From NCBI GenBank assembly GCA_022842065.1, contig JALHQH010000001.1:186001-250000 (forward strand): a stretch of 64,000 nt of DNA, written 5' to 3'. The translations under genes were made by a program, and so were the position numbers. The stretch comes from Caldilineaceae bacterium. Lineage in GTDB: Bacteria > Chloroflexota > Anaerolineae > Caldilineales > Caldilineaceae. This document shows positions 9,862 through 18,325 of this stretch, piece after piece; within the stretch, counting starts at the first letter, position 1; each line of letters opens with the position of its first letter. The notes below the pieces were generated by a model. The model was not told where the DNA came from. It searched no databases and saw nothing but the letters and a program-made list of their open reading frames with translations.

Positions 9862-11850
9862 ATGATGAATCACAGTACATTAGAGATCCAGTTACTTGGT
9901 GATCTACAGATTCGCTGTAATGGTGGCCCACCCTTGCAGTTTAAAGGGGACCGCCAACCTTCGCTGCTTGCCTATATGGTGTTGCACCGCGCAACGCCCC
10001 AGCAGCGTTATGCGTTGGCCGCCCATTTTTGGCCAGATAGCAGTGATCAGCAGGCAATGACGAACTTACGCAAGGTCATCGGCGACCTGCGCAAAACCGT
10101 GCCGGCCCTGGAGCGTTATCTGCTCCTTGACAATGGCGTCATTACCTGGCAACCCGACCTCCACTGTGCATTTGATGTGGCTGACTTTGAGCTGGCCTTA
10201 ACACAAGCAGCGCAAGCAACCGATGAGGTGATGGCAACCAAAGCCTTGCAACATGCGGTTGGCCTCTATCGGGGCGATCTGCTGCCCCATCTCTACGATG
10301 ATTGGGTATTGGCCGAGCGCGAGCGGCTGCAAAAAGGGTTAATCAGTGCCTTGGCGCAACTGAGTAATCTCTATGAACGGCAAGGCCGGTTTGCCGATGC
10401 CATTAGTTGCCAACTGCGTCTATTACGGTTGGACCCGCTGCATGAAGAGACATACCGCCAGTTGATGCGACTGCACGCGTTGGATGGTGATCTCAACCGC
10501 GTGAAGCGGCTCTTTCGTGAATGCAAAGAGATCTTGGCGCGTGAATTCAACGCCCCGCCCAGCGCGCCCACACGCGCCCTCTATGAACAGTTGCTTGCCG
10601 GTGAGACCACCGTTATGCCGGCGCGCCAACGCGAGCACCCCCCACAACTCACCCCCCTCGTCAACCGGCTGGCCGAGTGGCAGCAGTTGGAGCTGGCCTG
10701 GGCCAGTGCCAAACAAGGCACCCCGCAAGCACTGTTACTGCTCGGCGAGGCAGGCATCGGCAAAAGTCGGCTGGCGCAGGAACTCTTCACCCAAGTGCTG
10801 CGCCAAGGTAGCAGCGCGGCCTATAGCCATGCCCAGGCGGGTACCCACCCCACCCCCTATGCCCCGCTGATTGACTGGCTGCGTGCCCCCGCGTTGGCCC
10901 CGATCGTACGGACACTGGACAAAGTATGGCAAAAAGAATTGGTTGCGCTTTTACCTGAATTGTTGATTGAACAGCCCACCCTGCACAACCACCTATCCAC
11001 GGCAGAAAGCTGGTCGGCCCACCGGCTGCAAGATGCCTTGCTACGGGTGCTTGCTGCCACGGAGAAACCGCTGCTCTTGGTCCTTGATGATCTGCAATGG
11101 GTTGACAAGCCGACGCTCGATTGGCTTTCACAGCTATTGCTGCACAAAACCCAGCGCCCATTACTCGTCGTACTGGTGGCGCGCAGTGAAGAGATCATCA
11201 CCAATCAGCACTTGCTCGAATGGCGGCTACGTTTACGCCAGGCGCAACGGCTGACGGAACTCACCCTAAAGCCCTTTACGCCTGAAAACACCGCCGATCT
11301 GGCCGCCGCCCTGGGTGGCCTACCCCTCTCCCCAGGCCAAGCGCAGGCGCTCTATCAGGCGACCGAAGGCCATCCCTTACTAATTGTCGAGGCACTACGT
11401 ACAGCGGCGCGCACCAACCAAACAGCTGACGAAGCCGCCCTTTTCCAGCCGCTACGTTCACCTACCATCGAAGCCACCTTGGCCTTACAGCTGACCCAAC
11501 GTTCCGCCCTCGCCCAAAAAGTGGCGGGATTGGCCGCAATGGTTGGTCGCCGCTTTGCCCTCTCCTTGTTGACAAAATTGTGGCCCACGCCGAGCGAACT
11601 GATCGATGCCCTGGAGGAACTCTTGCAAGCCGGCCTAATCTGTGAAGAGGGCGATGACTATTTTGCTTTTACCCATCAGGCGCTCCATCAGTTAATCCAG
11701 CAACGACTCATACCGATCCGTCAGCAACTTTACCAAAAGCTAATTTCAGAACAGGCAACATGTCCTACCGGCACTAATAACGATGAAAATTTTTCTACCG
11801 CGAAGCACGCCAAGGGCGCAAAGGTTCACAAAGGTTTTTTCTTTGCGTAA
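9862..11850 (+). CDS. BTAD-AAA transcriptional regulator, probably C-terminally truncated
   Basis: 662 aa from ATG 9862 (a TTG at 9847 is also in frame). Residues 1-250 form a SARP-like bacterial transcriptional activator region: an odd DNA-binding part (LEIQLLGDLQIRCNGGPPLQF...QPSLLAYMVLH...RYALAAHFWPD) and a BTAD helical repeat domain (ERLQKGLISALAQL...EETYRQLMRLHALDGD). An AAA/NTPase module follows, with Walker A GEAGIGKS near 295 and Walker B LLLVLDDLQWVD near 405. Relatives usually carry several hundred further residues of TPR repeats. Here the frame ends shortly after FTHQALHQLIQQ, in a tail (STAKHAKGAKVHKG) that is merely the translation of a palindromic DNA repeat. It may be a signal-integrating activator that has lost its sensor end. 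Its target could be the adjacent injection-system locus, but that is only positional inference. Confidence 0.8.
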   Translation: MMNHSTLEIQLLGDLQIRCNGGPPLQFKGDRQPSLLAYMVLHRATPQQRYALAAHFWPDSSDQQAMTNLRKVIGDLRKTVPALERYLLLDNGVITWQPDLHCAFDVADFELALTQAAQATDEVMATKALQHAVGLYRGDLLPHLYDDWVLAERERLQKGLISALAQLSNLYERQGRFADAISCQLRLLRLDPLHEETYRQLMRLHALDGDLNRVKRLFRECKEILAREFNAPPSAPTRALYEQLLAGETTVMPARQREHPPQLTPLVNRLAEWQQLELAWASAKQGTPQALLLLGEAGIGKSRLAQELFTQVLRQGSSAAYSHAQAGTHPTPYAPLIDWLRAPALAPIVRTLDKVWQKELVALLPELLIEQPTLHNHLSTAESWSAHRLQDALLRVLAATEKPLLLVLDDLQWVDKPTLDWLSQLLLHKTQRPLLVVLVARSEEIITNQHLLEWRLRLRQAQRLTELTLKPFTPENTADLAAALGGLPLSPGQAQALYQATEGHPLLIVEALRTAARTNQTADEAALFQPLRSPTIEATLALQLTQRSALAQKVAGLAAMVGRRFALSLLTKLWPTPSELIDALEELLQAGLICEEGDDYFAFTHQALHQLIQQRLIPIRQQLYQKLISEQATCPTGTNNDENFSTAKHAKGAKVHKGFFFA

Positions 11851-11880
11851 CTTTGCGTGCTTCGCGACCTTGGCGGTGGG
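11795..11880. repeat. Palindromic intergenic repeat (GCGAAGCACGC...AAAGG type)
   Basis: The left part (ACCGCGAAGCACGCCAAGG, from 11797) recurs in inverted form at 11841-11879 (CTTTGCGTGCTTCGCGACC...), an imperfect hairpin of roughly 40-base arms. Such CGCAAAG/CGCCAAGG palindromes occur dispersed in many bacterial genomes. Here it supplies the last 15 or so codons and the stop of the upstream BTAD-AAA gene. Confidence 0.6.
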
Positions 11881-12122
11881 CTTATTTTCACAGCAGTGCG
11901 AAATCATCTCGTTAAGTAATTCGTCAGCGCCGGAACGCCAAAACGGATGACTGACGGCAAAAAGGAACGTTGACAACAAGAAAATGGCACTTAACGAAAC
12001 GCTTTAGGAACGCACACTTTGCTAAGCTAATCGACAACGATGTTTGGTTGGCTAGCGATAGGTTGGTCAACCACCACTGCACCGTCCGCAGACCCAATCC
12101 ACCAATCAATTAAAGGCGCACT
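11881..12122. other. Intergenic region between truncated regulator and eCIS locus
   Basis: About 240 bp without a supportable gene. I looked for continuation of the TPR region of the upstream regulator in any frame and see no recognisable repeat residues. This is the probable promoter region for the 12123 and 12379 genes, but no clear -35/-10 pair could be assigned. Confidence 0.35.
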
Positions 12123-12350
12123 ATGAACCCACGAGCCGCGCAGTCCTATCTTTATACCGTCCGCCTGTGGCCGGAAGATCTGGGCGATGGCGCGTGGGAA
12201 TGGCGGGGAGTGGTCAAGTTGGTCGCGACAGGGGAAGAGCATGCTTTTCGGGAGTGGGATGGGCTGAAGGATGTCATGGTAACGATGACGAGCAATCAGC
12301 TTGCACTTTCTACCACACCAGCGTTCGAGAACCCAAAGACCAGCCCTTAA
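12123..12350 (+). CDS. Small hypothetical protein upstream of the eCIS ATPase
   Basis: 75 aa, ATG with AAAGG about 9 bases upstream. It contains LYTVRLWPEDLGDGAWEWRGVV, TGEEHAFREW and DGLKDVM. This layout (aromatic start, a W-E-W-R-G beta strand, then FREW) reminds me of a small conserved unknown protein found in Chloroflexota genomes near such loci, so I take it as real rather than chance. It ends 28 bases before the AAA+ ATPase gene on the same strand. No catalytic motif is visible and the function is unknown. Confidence 0.55.
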   Translation: MNPRAAQSYLYTVRLWPEDLGDGAWEWRGVVKLVATGEEHAFREWDGLKDVMVTMTSNQLALSTTPAFENPKTSP

Positions 12351-12378
12351 GTGGCGCATATAGGTGTAGTCATCACTC

Positions 12379-14589
12379 ATGCTCGATAGTTTTCACTGGC
12401 AATATCTAGCCGCCGAATTGACCCGCATCGATCTCTTGCTGCGGCGCGAGGTGCGGCGTTGGGTGTTGGCAGGGCAAGATCCGAATGATGATTATCGGGG
12501 GTTATATGTAACGCAAGACGAGGCGCAACAATTACTGGATCGCCCCTTTGGGGTGAGTTGGGGACAATTAATCACCTTGCCACCAGCGGAAGAGCAAGCC
12601 TTCGCCGCAGCGCTAGCAGAAGCAATCAAGGAGATTGAAAGGCTAGATGCGCAGCTAACAGCGCAAGGCCAAAGACCACGCCTGTTGCAACTTGCCACGG
12701 CCTTTGCGCTGGATCGGACAGCGTTGGATCTATTGCTGGTCTGCCTGGCCCCAGCGCTTGATACTAAATATGAACGGCTTTATGGTTACTTGCAAGACAA
12801 TGTTATGCGTCGACGCCCTACCTTACGATTGCTATTGGATCTGTTTGGACAGCTTGGGTTAGAACGCTTCAAGTTAGTTACCGCTTTGACGACCAAGGCA
12901 CCCTTATTGGGTGCGGGCCTTTTAGAAGTGATCACCGAAGCAGCACCTAACAATATGCACTGGATCAACCAAACCTTGCAGGTGAATGAAGGTGTCGTGA
13001 CCTGGTTGTTGGGCCATTACCAGCCGCAAGGCGAATTGCAGGGGCAGGTTATGCTGACTGCACCAACACCCTGTGCATTAGATCAACTGTTGGTGGGGAA
13101 CGAGATACAACAGCGGATTCAGACAGCAACAGATTTATTACGCGCACAAACGAATTTAGCCTGTTCACCGTTGCTCATTTTTGGCGGCGTTGATGGGACG
13201 GCGCAGGACGCGGCGGCGCGTTGGTTGGCAGGACAGTTGCAAAAACCGCTCCTAACAGTAGCATTGGATGGGGTGATTGGTGATAGTTGTCCACCAGCGG
13301 AGGCCGTGCGGCTGGCGTTGCGCGAGGCACGTTTAACCGGTGCACTGCCCTATCTGCAAGGTTGGGATGCCTGTCTGAAGCAGGGCGAGACAGTGCCGGC
13401 AGCCCTGTTGACTCAGCTTAACGAGCATCCTGGCCCCGTGATTATGGCTGGGCAGCAACGTTGGCAACCGGGTGGGATTGACCGCCAGCGCCCGATCTAT
13501 CAGTTTGAATTTGGGATGCCAGGTTATGATCAACGGCTGGCGCTGTGGCGTCATTTTGTGCAAACGAATGGCACCACCAGTCATCAAACCAGCAGCGAAG
13601 GCAAGCAGCACGAATCCCCCGCTTCGGCTGCCGCGCTAGCCGACTTGGCAAATCAATTTGGCTTAACGAGTGGCCAAATCCGCGATGCGGCCGGCGCCGC
13701 GCGCGACCAAGCATTACAGGCTGGCGAACCGTTGGCAAGCGACCATTTTTTTGCCACCGCGCGGGCCTATTCGAATCCACGGTTGAGCACGCTCGCCCGT
13801 AAAGTTACCCCGCGCTACACCTGGGCACAGCTAGTTTTGCCGGGGGATGAACTGGCGAAACTGAATGAGATCGTGGCCGTGGTCAAACATCGGCACCAGG
13901 TGCTGGATGTCATGGGTGTTGGCCGGCAACTCGCCCCCAGCAGCGGCGTGATGGCTCTCTTCGCCGGCCCCCCCGGCACCGGCAAAACAATGGCGGCCGA
14001 AGTGATGGCGGCGACCCTGCAACTCGATATGTACAAGATCGAACTATCGGGCGTGGTGAGCAAATATATCGGCGAGACCGAGAAGAACCTGGAGCGCATT
14101 TTCTCGGAAGCGTCCAATAGCAATGCCATTCTCTTTTTTGATGAAGCCGACGCCCTCTTTGGCAAACGTTCTGAGGTCAAAGATGCCCATGACCGTTATG
14201 CCAATATCGAGGTCTCCTATCTGCTTCAACGCATGGAGCTCTACGAAGGGGTCACGATCCTGGCGACCAATTTGCGGGCCAATCTCGATGAAGCCTTTGC
14301 CCGCCGTTTCTTTCGCACGGTGGAGTTTCCTTTTCCCAAAGCAGCGGAACGGCTACGCATCTGGCAGGCCCTTTTCCCGCCGGAACTGCCCAAGCGGGCG
14401 GATGTTGACTTTGGCTTGCTCGCCAAACGTTTTGACCTGGCCGGGGGCAACATTCGTAATGTGATCCACAGCGGGGCGGTCTTGGCTGCCGGTGATGGTG
14501 GCCAGGTGACGATGGACCATCTATTACATGGGGTGCGGCGGGAGTTGCAGAAGATTGGGCGGCTGGTCAATGAAGAGGATTTTGGGTGA
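12379..14589 (+). CDS. eCIS AAA+ ATPase (Afp15/Pvc15-like)
   Basis: 736 aa. The C-terminal third is a classical AAA+ module: Walker A GPPGTGKT (about 533-540), LSGVVSKYIGETEKNLERIF, Walker B ILFFDEADALFGKR (about 584-597), sensor-1 TILATNL, and RRFFRTVEFPFP with the arginine finger region. The N-terminal 440 residues are a poorly conserved, mostly helical domain typical of the ATPases of extracellular contractile injection systems, where the protein is thought to help assemble or disassemble the particle. It opens the eCIS locus, separated from the core structural operon by candidate cargo genes. The motifs appear intact, so it should hydrolyse ATP. Confidence 0.9.
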   Translation: MLDSFHWQYLAAELTRIDLLLRREVRRWVLAGQDPNDDYRGLYVTQDEAQQLLDRPFGVSWGQLITLPPAEEQAFAAALAEAIKEIERLDAQLTAQGQRPRLLQLATAFALDRTALDLLLVCLAPALDTKYERLYGYLQDNVMRRRPTLRLLLDLFGQLGLERFKLVTALTTKAPLLGAGLLEVITEAAPNNMHWINQTLQVNEGVVTWLLGHYQPQGELQGQVMLTAPTPCALDQLLVGNEIQQRIQTATDLLRAQTNLACSPLLIFGGVDGTAQDAAARWLAGQLQKPLLTVALDGVIGDSCPPAEAVRLALREARLTGALPYLQGWDACLKQGETVPAALLTQLNEHPGPVIMAGQQRWQPGGIDRQRPIYQFEFGMPGYDQRLALWRHFVQTNGTTSHQTSSEGKQHESPASAAALADLANQFGLTSGQIRDAAGAARDQALQAGEPLASDHFFATARAYSNPRLSTLARKVTPRYTWAQLVLPGDELAKLNEIVAVVKHRHQVLDVMGVGRQLAPSSGVMALFAGPPGTGKTMAAEVMAATLQLDMYKIELSGVVSKYIGETEKNLERIFSEASNSNAILFFDEADALFGKRSEVKDAHDRYANIEVSYLLQRMELYEGVTILATNLRANLDEAFARRFFRTVEFPFPKAAERLRIWQALFPPELPKRADVDFGLLAKRFDLAGGNIRNVIHSGAVLAAGDGGQVTMDHLLHGVRRELQKIGRLVNEEDFG

Positions 14590-14640
14590 GGCTCATAAAA
14601 ATCGTACACCCCAGCCTTATTTTCCAAAGTGAGTAGCGGC

Positions 14641-15867
14641 ATGACCAGAAGTGCAAAAAAGGGTGCAAGCACCGTAGGCAGGCAAGCCGAACGCAAAGTA
14701 CGGCGCAAGCGGCTGGCCGGTAAAGAAGAGGAAACACACGTGGCCGGTCATAGTGGTGACACAACACAACCACGCGTTGCCCGCCAACCAACGGCCACGA
14801 CACAGCGGCTACCGCGTGAGGAACGGCAAGCGGTGGTGACTAGCACCGGTGCCCTGCTGGGCAATCGACAATTACAAAAACAGTTGGGTGCGACAGTTGT
14901 GCAGACGCAAGCTGCGCCCGTTGCGGCACCAACGCGAACCTCGGCCCAGGTTGCGGCATTGATTGAACGTGTTGTGCAAGCGATTGCCCAGCATGAAACC
15001 GGCGGTCAAGCTGTGGAATCGCGGATGCGCACCAGTGCAGGCGTCGCCGCTAGTCTCGCCAGCCAGGTACAGGCGACTATGCCCTGGGCGTTAACGGCAT
15101 TGTTGCAGTTAGATGATGTGACGTTACAACGCGAATTTAACTTGACTCGGCCAGAACTACGCAGCGCCCAACAGCGGGTGAGCGCGGCCGGTCAATTGTG
15201 GGACGCGGTACATGCCGCAGGGCCAACCATCACGCTAGAAGCGTTTTTGGCGGACAGGGCGCATCAACGGTTGTTAGCCCGCAGCGGGTTGACTCAGGAA
15301 GAACTGGCGCGCATGTTGGCCTTTCGCAAGTTGCGGCATGATCTCACCACCGCTTTTACCGACCGTCAAAGTGCGTTACAGGCTTTGTCGACGCAACAGT
15401 TGTGGGATGGCTCTACTAGGCGTGACCGCAACAAGGCTGGCGTGAAAAAGGTAACCCAAATCAGCGGCGAACGGCGGAGCAAACTAGTCCAGGCGATGGC
15501 ACGGCGTGAAGTGAGTGAGGAATTTGCCACTGTGCCGGCAGCAGTTGCATTGCGCATCAATGAAGCCAGTTTGGACGCTTATCTGCGCCGCAACTGGCGT
15601 GAGGATCGTGCCGCTTGGACCCGCATCGCCGCCAGTCGTGAACCACCGCCGGCAGAGGGCGTCGCGTCAGTTGGCCCACGACTGGAAGCGGCTGTCACCG
15701 CTGAAGAAGGCTTGCACTTAGGCCGTGAGCGGATTGGTCGCCTGGTGCAAGCATATCTGGACGGACACCCAGCCGCTACCGACCGTGAGGTCTGCCACTA
15801 CGCGGCGCGCCAACACAATCCGGGGGGCGGGGAAGGCTACGCCGCAAAGGTGCTGAGTCATTTTTGA
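14641..15867 (+). CDS. Hypothetical protein, candidate eCIS cargo (GNR-motif protein)
   Basis: 408 aa from ATG 14641 (a GTG at 14629 lies upstream in frame). Residues 1-30 are extremely basic (RSAKKGAS...GRQAERKVRRKRLAGK) and 30-70 disordered. The motif ALLGNRQLQKQLG (71-83) matches the GNR signature seen also in the proteins at 16170, 17425 and 21925. From about 85 on the protein is largely helical, with no recognised enzyme domain. The C-terminus (REVCHYAARQHNPGGGEGYAAKVLSHF, positions about 381-408) resembles no family I know. It lies directly after the eCIS ATPase gene (51-base gap). The cargo/effector assignment is inferred from position and the shared motif. Confidence 0.6.
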   Translation: MTRSAKKGASTVGRQAERKVRRKRLAGKEEETHVAGHSGDTTQPRVARQPTATTQRLPREERQAVVTSTGALLGNRQLQKQLGATVVQTQAAPVAAPTRTSAQVAALIERVVQAIAQHETGGQAVESRMRTSAGVAASLASQVQATMPWALTALLQLDDVTLQREFNLTRPELRSAQQRVSAAGQLWDAVHAAGPTITLEAFLADRAHQRLLARSGLTQEELARMLAFRKLRHDLTTAFTDRQSALQALSTQQLWDGSTRRDRNKAGVKKVTQISGERRSKLVQAMARREVSEEFATVPAAVALRINEASLDAYLRRNWREDRAAWTRIAASREPPPAEGVASVGPRLEAAVTAEEGLHLGRERIGRLVQAYLDGHPAATDREVCHYAARQHNPGGGEGYAAKVLSHF

Positions 15868-16169
15868 GGGTTCGCAACTGAGCAAGGTGTGGGGATGTGA
15901 GGAAAAAGTTCAAGCGCCAGCCGGTTCAAAGAGTTGCGGGAACTGACGAATGGATAACAAAGTAAAACTAAGCAAAAGTATGCGATCCCGTTAACAGACT
16001 TTCGGCCAAGAATAAGCCACGTGGCAAGATGGCTTATTACGTTGAAGTGAAATTAGGTGAAGGTATTGTACAAAAATAGTTTTGTTTGAGATGCGACCTT
16101 GGAAAATTTCGCGTAGCTTTACCATCTTGAGTTGTGAGACATACTGAGGTAAGGAAAAGGATTGGATCA
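15868..16169. other. AT-rich intergenic region, about 300 bp
   Basis: No gene can be supported. The base composition changes here from the GC-rich style of the flanking ATPase region to a visibly AT-richer style that continues to about 18300. The only useful signal is the AGGAAAAGGA stretch near 16151-16160, the likely ribosome site for the ATG at 16170. Confidence 0.4.
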
Positions 16170-17213
16170 ATGGTAAACACCTTAGGAGTTGTAAGGCAAC
16201 GAATACATCAACGAGTGCCATCGACATCACCTGCTCAAATGAAAAATCAAACATCCAGCGCGCCTAATTCGGTTCATCCTGTTATAAAGCTGCAACAGCA
16301 ATTCGGAAATAGACATGTGATGCGCCAACTGGTTGATAGTTCTCATCTCAATACGAATGGCCCTTTCATCCAACGAGATGGTGCGCATTCTTCCAATAAT
16401 TCCAAACCAGAACCCACTAGTTCGGTTGCCACGAAACCGCCGCTAAAAGAGGTCACGGTACCTATCCCACAACAGCATCCAATTACATCATTGCCATCAA
16501 CAGTAGGCACAGAAGGTCAAACTCCGGCTGCACCTGAACAAGCAAAGATACGAATTCCAATAAACTTTGATTACCAACTTCTGCCGCCAGAGCTAAAGGT
16601 GCGATTGCTTGATGAATTCAACATCACAGCAAAAGTGACTGAGGCAAACCTGCAATGGCAACACGATAGAGTCAAATTGGGTTTGAATTATGAGTATGGA
16701 GAAACATTATCTGGTCAAGGAAGTTATCGCGCGCAGCCCGGAACGTTTAGCGGCAAAGCAAGTTACGATCCAAGTACATCATCTGCCAGATTCGGTTTAG
16801 GTTTTGATCGCGATAGGTTGCATATAGGAGGCTATGCCACAACCAGAGGTGAATACGGAGCAGAACTTTCCTATGGGATGAAGCCATTGCCAGATCCAGA
16901 TGAACTAGAAAATACAGTACGCACAGGAGAGCAAAGTGCGCGGAATGTTGTGAGGGATTTACCGGCGGCTGCCGATCCAACCAAACTACCAAATATTCTC
17001 AAAGCCCATAAAAAAGATTTCTCGGATATTGGCGATGCAATAAGTCCAATCGTTGATCTGGCGAAACGTGACACAACACACATTGATTGGGGCTTCTATT
17101 TTCGCTTTTCAAAGGGGCCTTATCATCCAAGCGGACCCTATCAGCCTTATTTTCAACAATTTGAGGGGCAAGATGAATATAGGGGAGAAGCTGGAGTTGT
17201 CGGTCACTTCTGA
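16170..17213 (+). CDS. Hypothetical beta-rich protein, candidate eCIS effector
   Basis: 347 aa from ATG 16170, chosen for the AGGAAAAGGA upstream; a GTG at 16134 is in frame. Residues 1-60 are disordered with the motif QQQFGNRHVMRQLV (43-55), then a Pro/Thr/Ser linker to about 125. Residues 155-250 alternate short amphipathic strands with turns (LQWQHDRVKLGLNYEYG, GQGSYRAQPGTFSGKASYD, RFGLGFDRDRLHIGGYATT), the pattern of antiparallel beta-hairpins such as those in beta-barrel or pore proteins. The C-terminus is WGFYFRFSKG...EGQDEYRGEAGVVGHF. No known toxin family is recognised. Codon use is AT-richer than that of the structural genes, as often seen for exchangeable cargo. The effector role is inference. 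Confidence 0.6.
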   Translation: MVNTLGVVRQRIHQRVPSTSPAQMKNQTSSAPNSVHPVIKLQQQFGNRHVMRQLVDSSHLNTNGPFIQRDGAHSSNNSKPEPTSSVATKPPLKEVTVPIPQQHPITSLPSTVGTEGQTPAAPEQAKIRIPINFDYQLLPPELKVRLLDEFNITAKVTEANLQWQHDRVKLGLNYEYGETLSGQGSYRAQPGTFSGKASYDPSTSSARFGLGFDRDRLHIGGYATTRGEYGAELSYGMKPLPDPDELENTVRTGEQSARNVVRDLPAAADPTKLPNILKAHKKDFSDIGDAISPIVDLAKRDTTHIDWGFYFRFSKGPYHPSGPYQPYFQQFEGQDEYRGEAGVVGHF

Positions 17214-17424
17214 CCAATAATACAAAGAAAAAGAGAACTTCACAAAATAGCAGGCAGTAAACTTGGTACAAAATAAGCCTATTCAGAGGAGCATTGATGA
17301 ATGCCGCTACAAGGGTAACGCTATTTTCAACAGATCTATTACATGAAAATGGTTTGGTGGGGTGCTACGTTCAGGAATGCGATGGATCTACATTATTTTG
17401 AGTTGCAAGGATAAATACTACGTT

Positions 17425-18225
17425 ATGGAACCTAGACATTATGTAAAGCAATCAACTAAACCATCGATTGTACATACGATCAGCCGCCAGCAAGTGTCAT
17501 CCGCGCTGCAAGGAGAAACGGTCACAAATGTTATGTTACGGGCGAAAGATGCCTCCGCTACCTTATACCCTGTGGATCTCTCTTTGCTTCAAAATACCAT
17601 TGGTAATGCTGCTGTAACGAAATTAGCAAATGCGCAGGTTGGTCTGGGTTCAACGACTGGAGTGGTTCAACGTGGCTTATTTGATCTTGATGATGCGGCT
17701 TCCTGGGTTGGCGGCAAAGTGAAAAGTGCTTCAAAGATAGCTGGCGGTAAGGCGAACGATGCAGCGGCCTGGGTTGGCAATAAAGCAGATGACGCCTCAG
17801 TTTGGGCCGGTAGTAAGGCGAATGATTCAGCTTCTTGGGTTGGAGACAAAGCAGAAGATGCTTCAAAGATAGCTGGTGGCAAGGCGAACAATGCAGCAGC
17901 CTGGGTTGGTAACAAAGCAGATGATGCCTCAGTTTGGGCCGGTAGTAAGGCGAATGATGCAGCTTCTTGGGTTGGAGACAAAGCAGAAGATGCTTCAAAG
18001 ATAGCTGGCGGCAAGGCGAACGATGCAGCAGCCTGGGTTGGCAACAAAGCAGATGATGCCTCAGTTTGGGCCGGTAGTAAGGCGAATGATGCAGCTTCTT
18101 GGGTTGGAGACAAAGCCAAAGGTGTTGCTTCAACAGGCATGGGAGTTATCAGAAAGGTCGAAAATAAAATTACGAATGCTATTTCACAAGTTAAGGAAGA
18201 TATCCTTGGCAAAAACACAGGTTAG
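17425..18225 (+). CDS. Hendecad-repeat protein, candidate eCIS cargo
   Basis: 266 aa from ATG 17425, with AAGGA 13 bases upstream; an earlier GTG at 17362 seems less likely. After a 50-residue head comes LLQNTIGNAAVTKLANA (54-70), a variant of the GNR motif shared by the neighbouring proteins, and VVQRGLFDLDDAASWVGG. Then about 13 tandem 11-residue units run to residue 235, with consensus K-A-N/D-D-A-A/S-x-W/I-V/A-G-N/S/D/G. They are arranged as a higher-order unit of four (44 residues). Eleven-residue amphipathic repeats of this kind are known from LEA-type stress proteins and membrane-associating helices. Function here is unknown; membrane insertion or a delivered amphipathic protein is possible. 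The AT-richer composition suggests foreign origin. Confidence 0.65.
   Translation: MEPRHYVKQSTKPSIVHTISRQQVSSALQGETVTNVMLRAKDASATLYPVDLSLLQNTIGNAAVTKLANAQVGLGSTTGVVQRGLFDLDDAASWVGGKVKSASKIAGGKANDAAAWVGNKADDASVWAGSKANDSASWVGDKAEDASKIAGGKANNAAAWVGNKADDASVWAGSKANDAASWVGDKAEDASKIAGGKANDAAAWVGNKADDASVWAGSKANDAASWVGDKAKGVASTGMGVIRKVENKITNAISQVKEDILGKNTG
17749..18120 (+). repeat. Three tandem 132-bp repeats within a coding region
   Basis: Units begin at 17749, 17881 and 18013 (AAGGCGAAC(G/A)ATGCAGC...), giving a 132-bp period. The third unit is incomplete (about 108 bp). Copies differ by only a few bases, so the array is recent or homogenised. Each unit encodes four 11-residue repeats, preserving frame. 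There are no spacers, so this is not a CRISPR array. Confidence 0.85.
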
Positions 18226-18325
18226 CAATGACTGTGTATATGGGCAATGTGACACCTCAACAAAAAAAGTTCTGATACCAAAACAGTATACGTGCTCACG
18301 CAGCGACCTGATTGTCATGAAATAA

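Noticed and set aside
17749..18120. Possible CRISPR-like array
   Set aside because: Units are contiguous 132-bp coding repeats with no unique spacers and no cas genes nearby.
17558..18218. Two long minus-strand frames across the tandem repeats
   Set aside because: They arise because a 132-bp (multiple of three) repeat keeps all frames open together; the plus-strand frame has the start, ribosome site and GN(R/A) motif.
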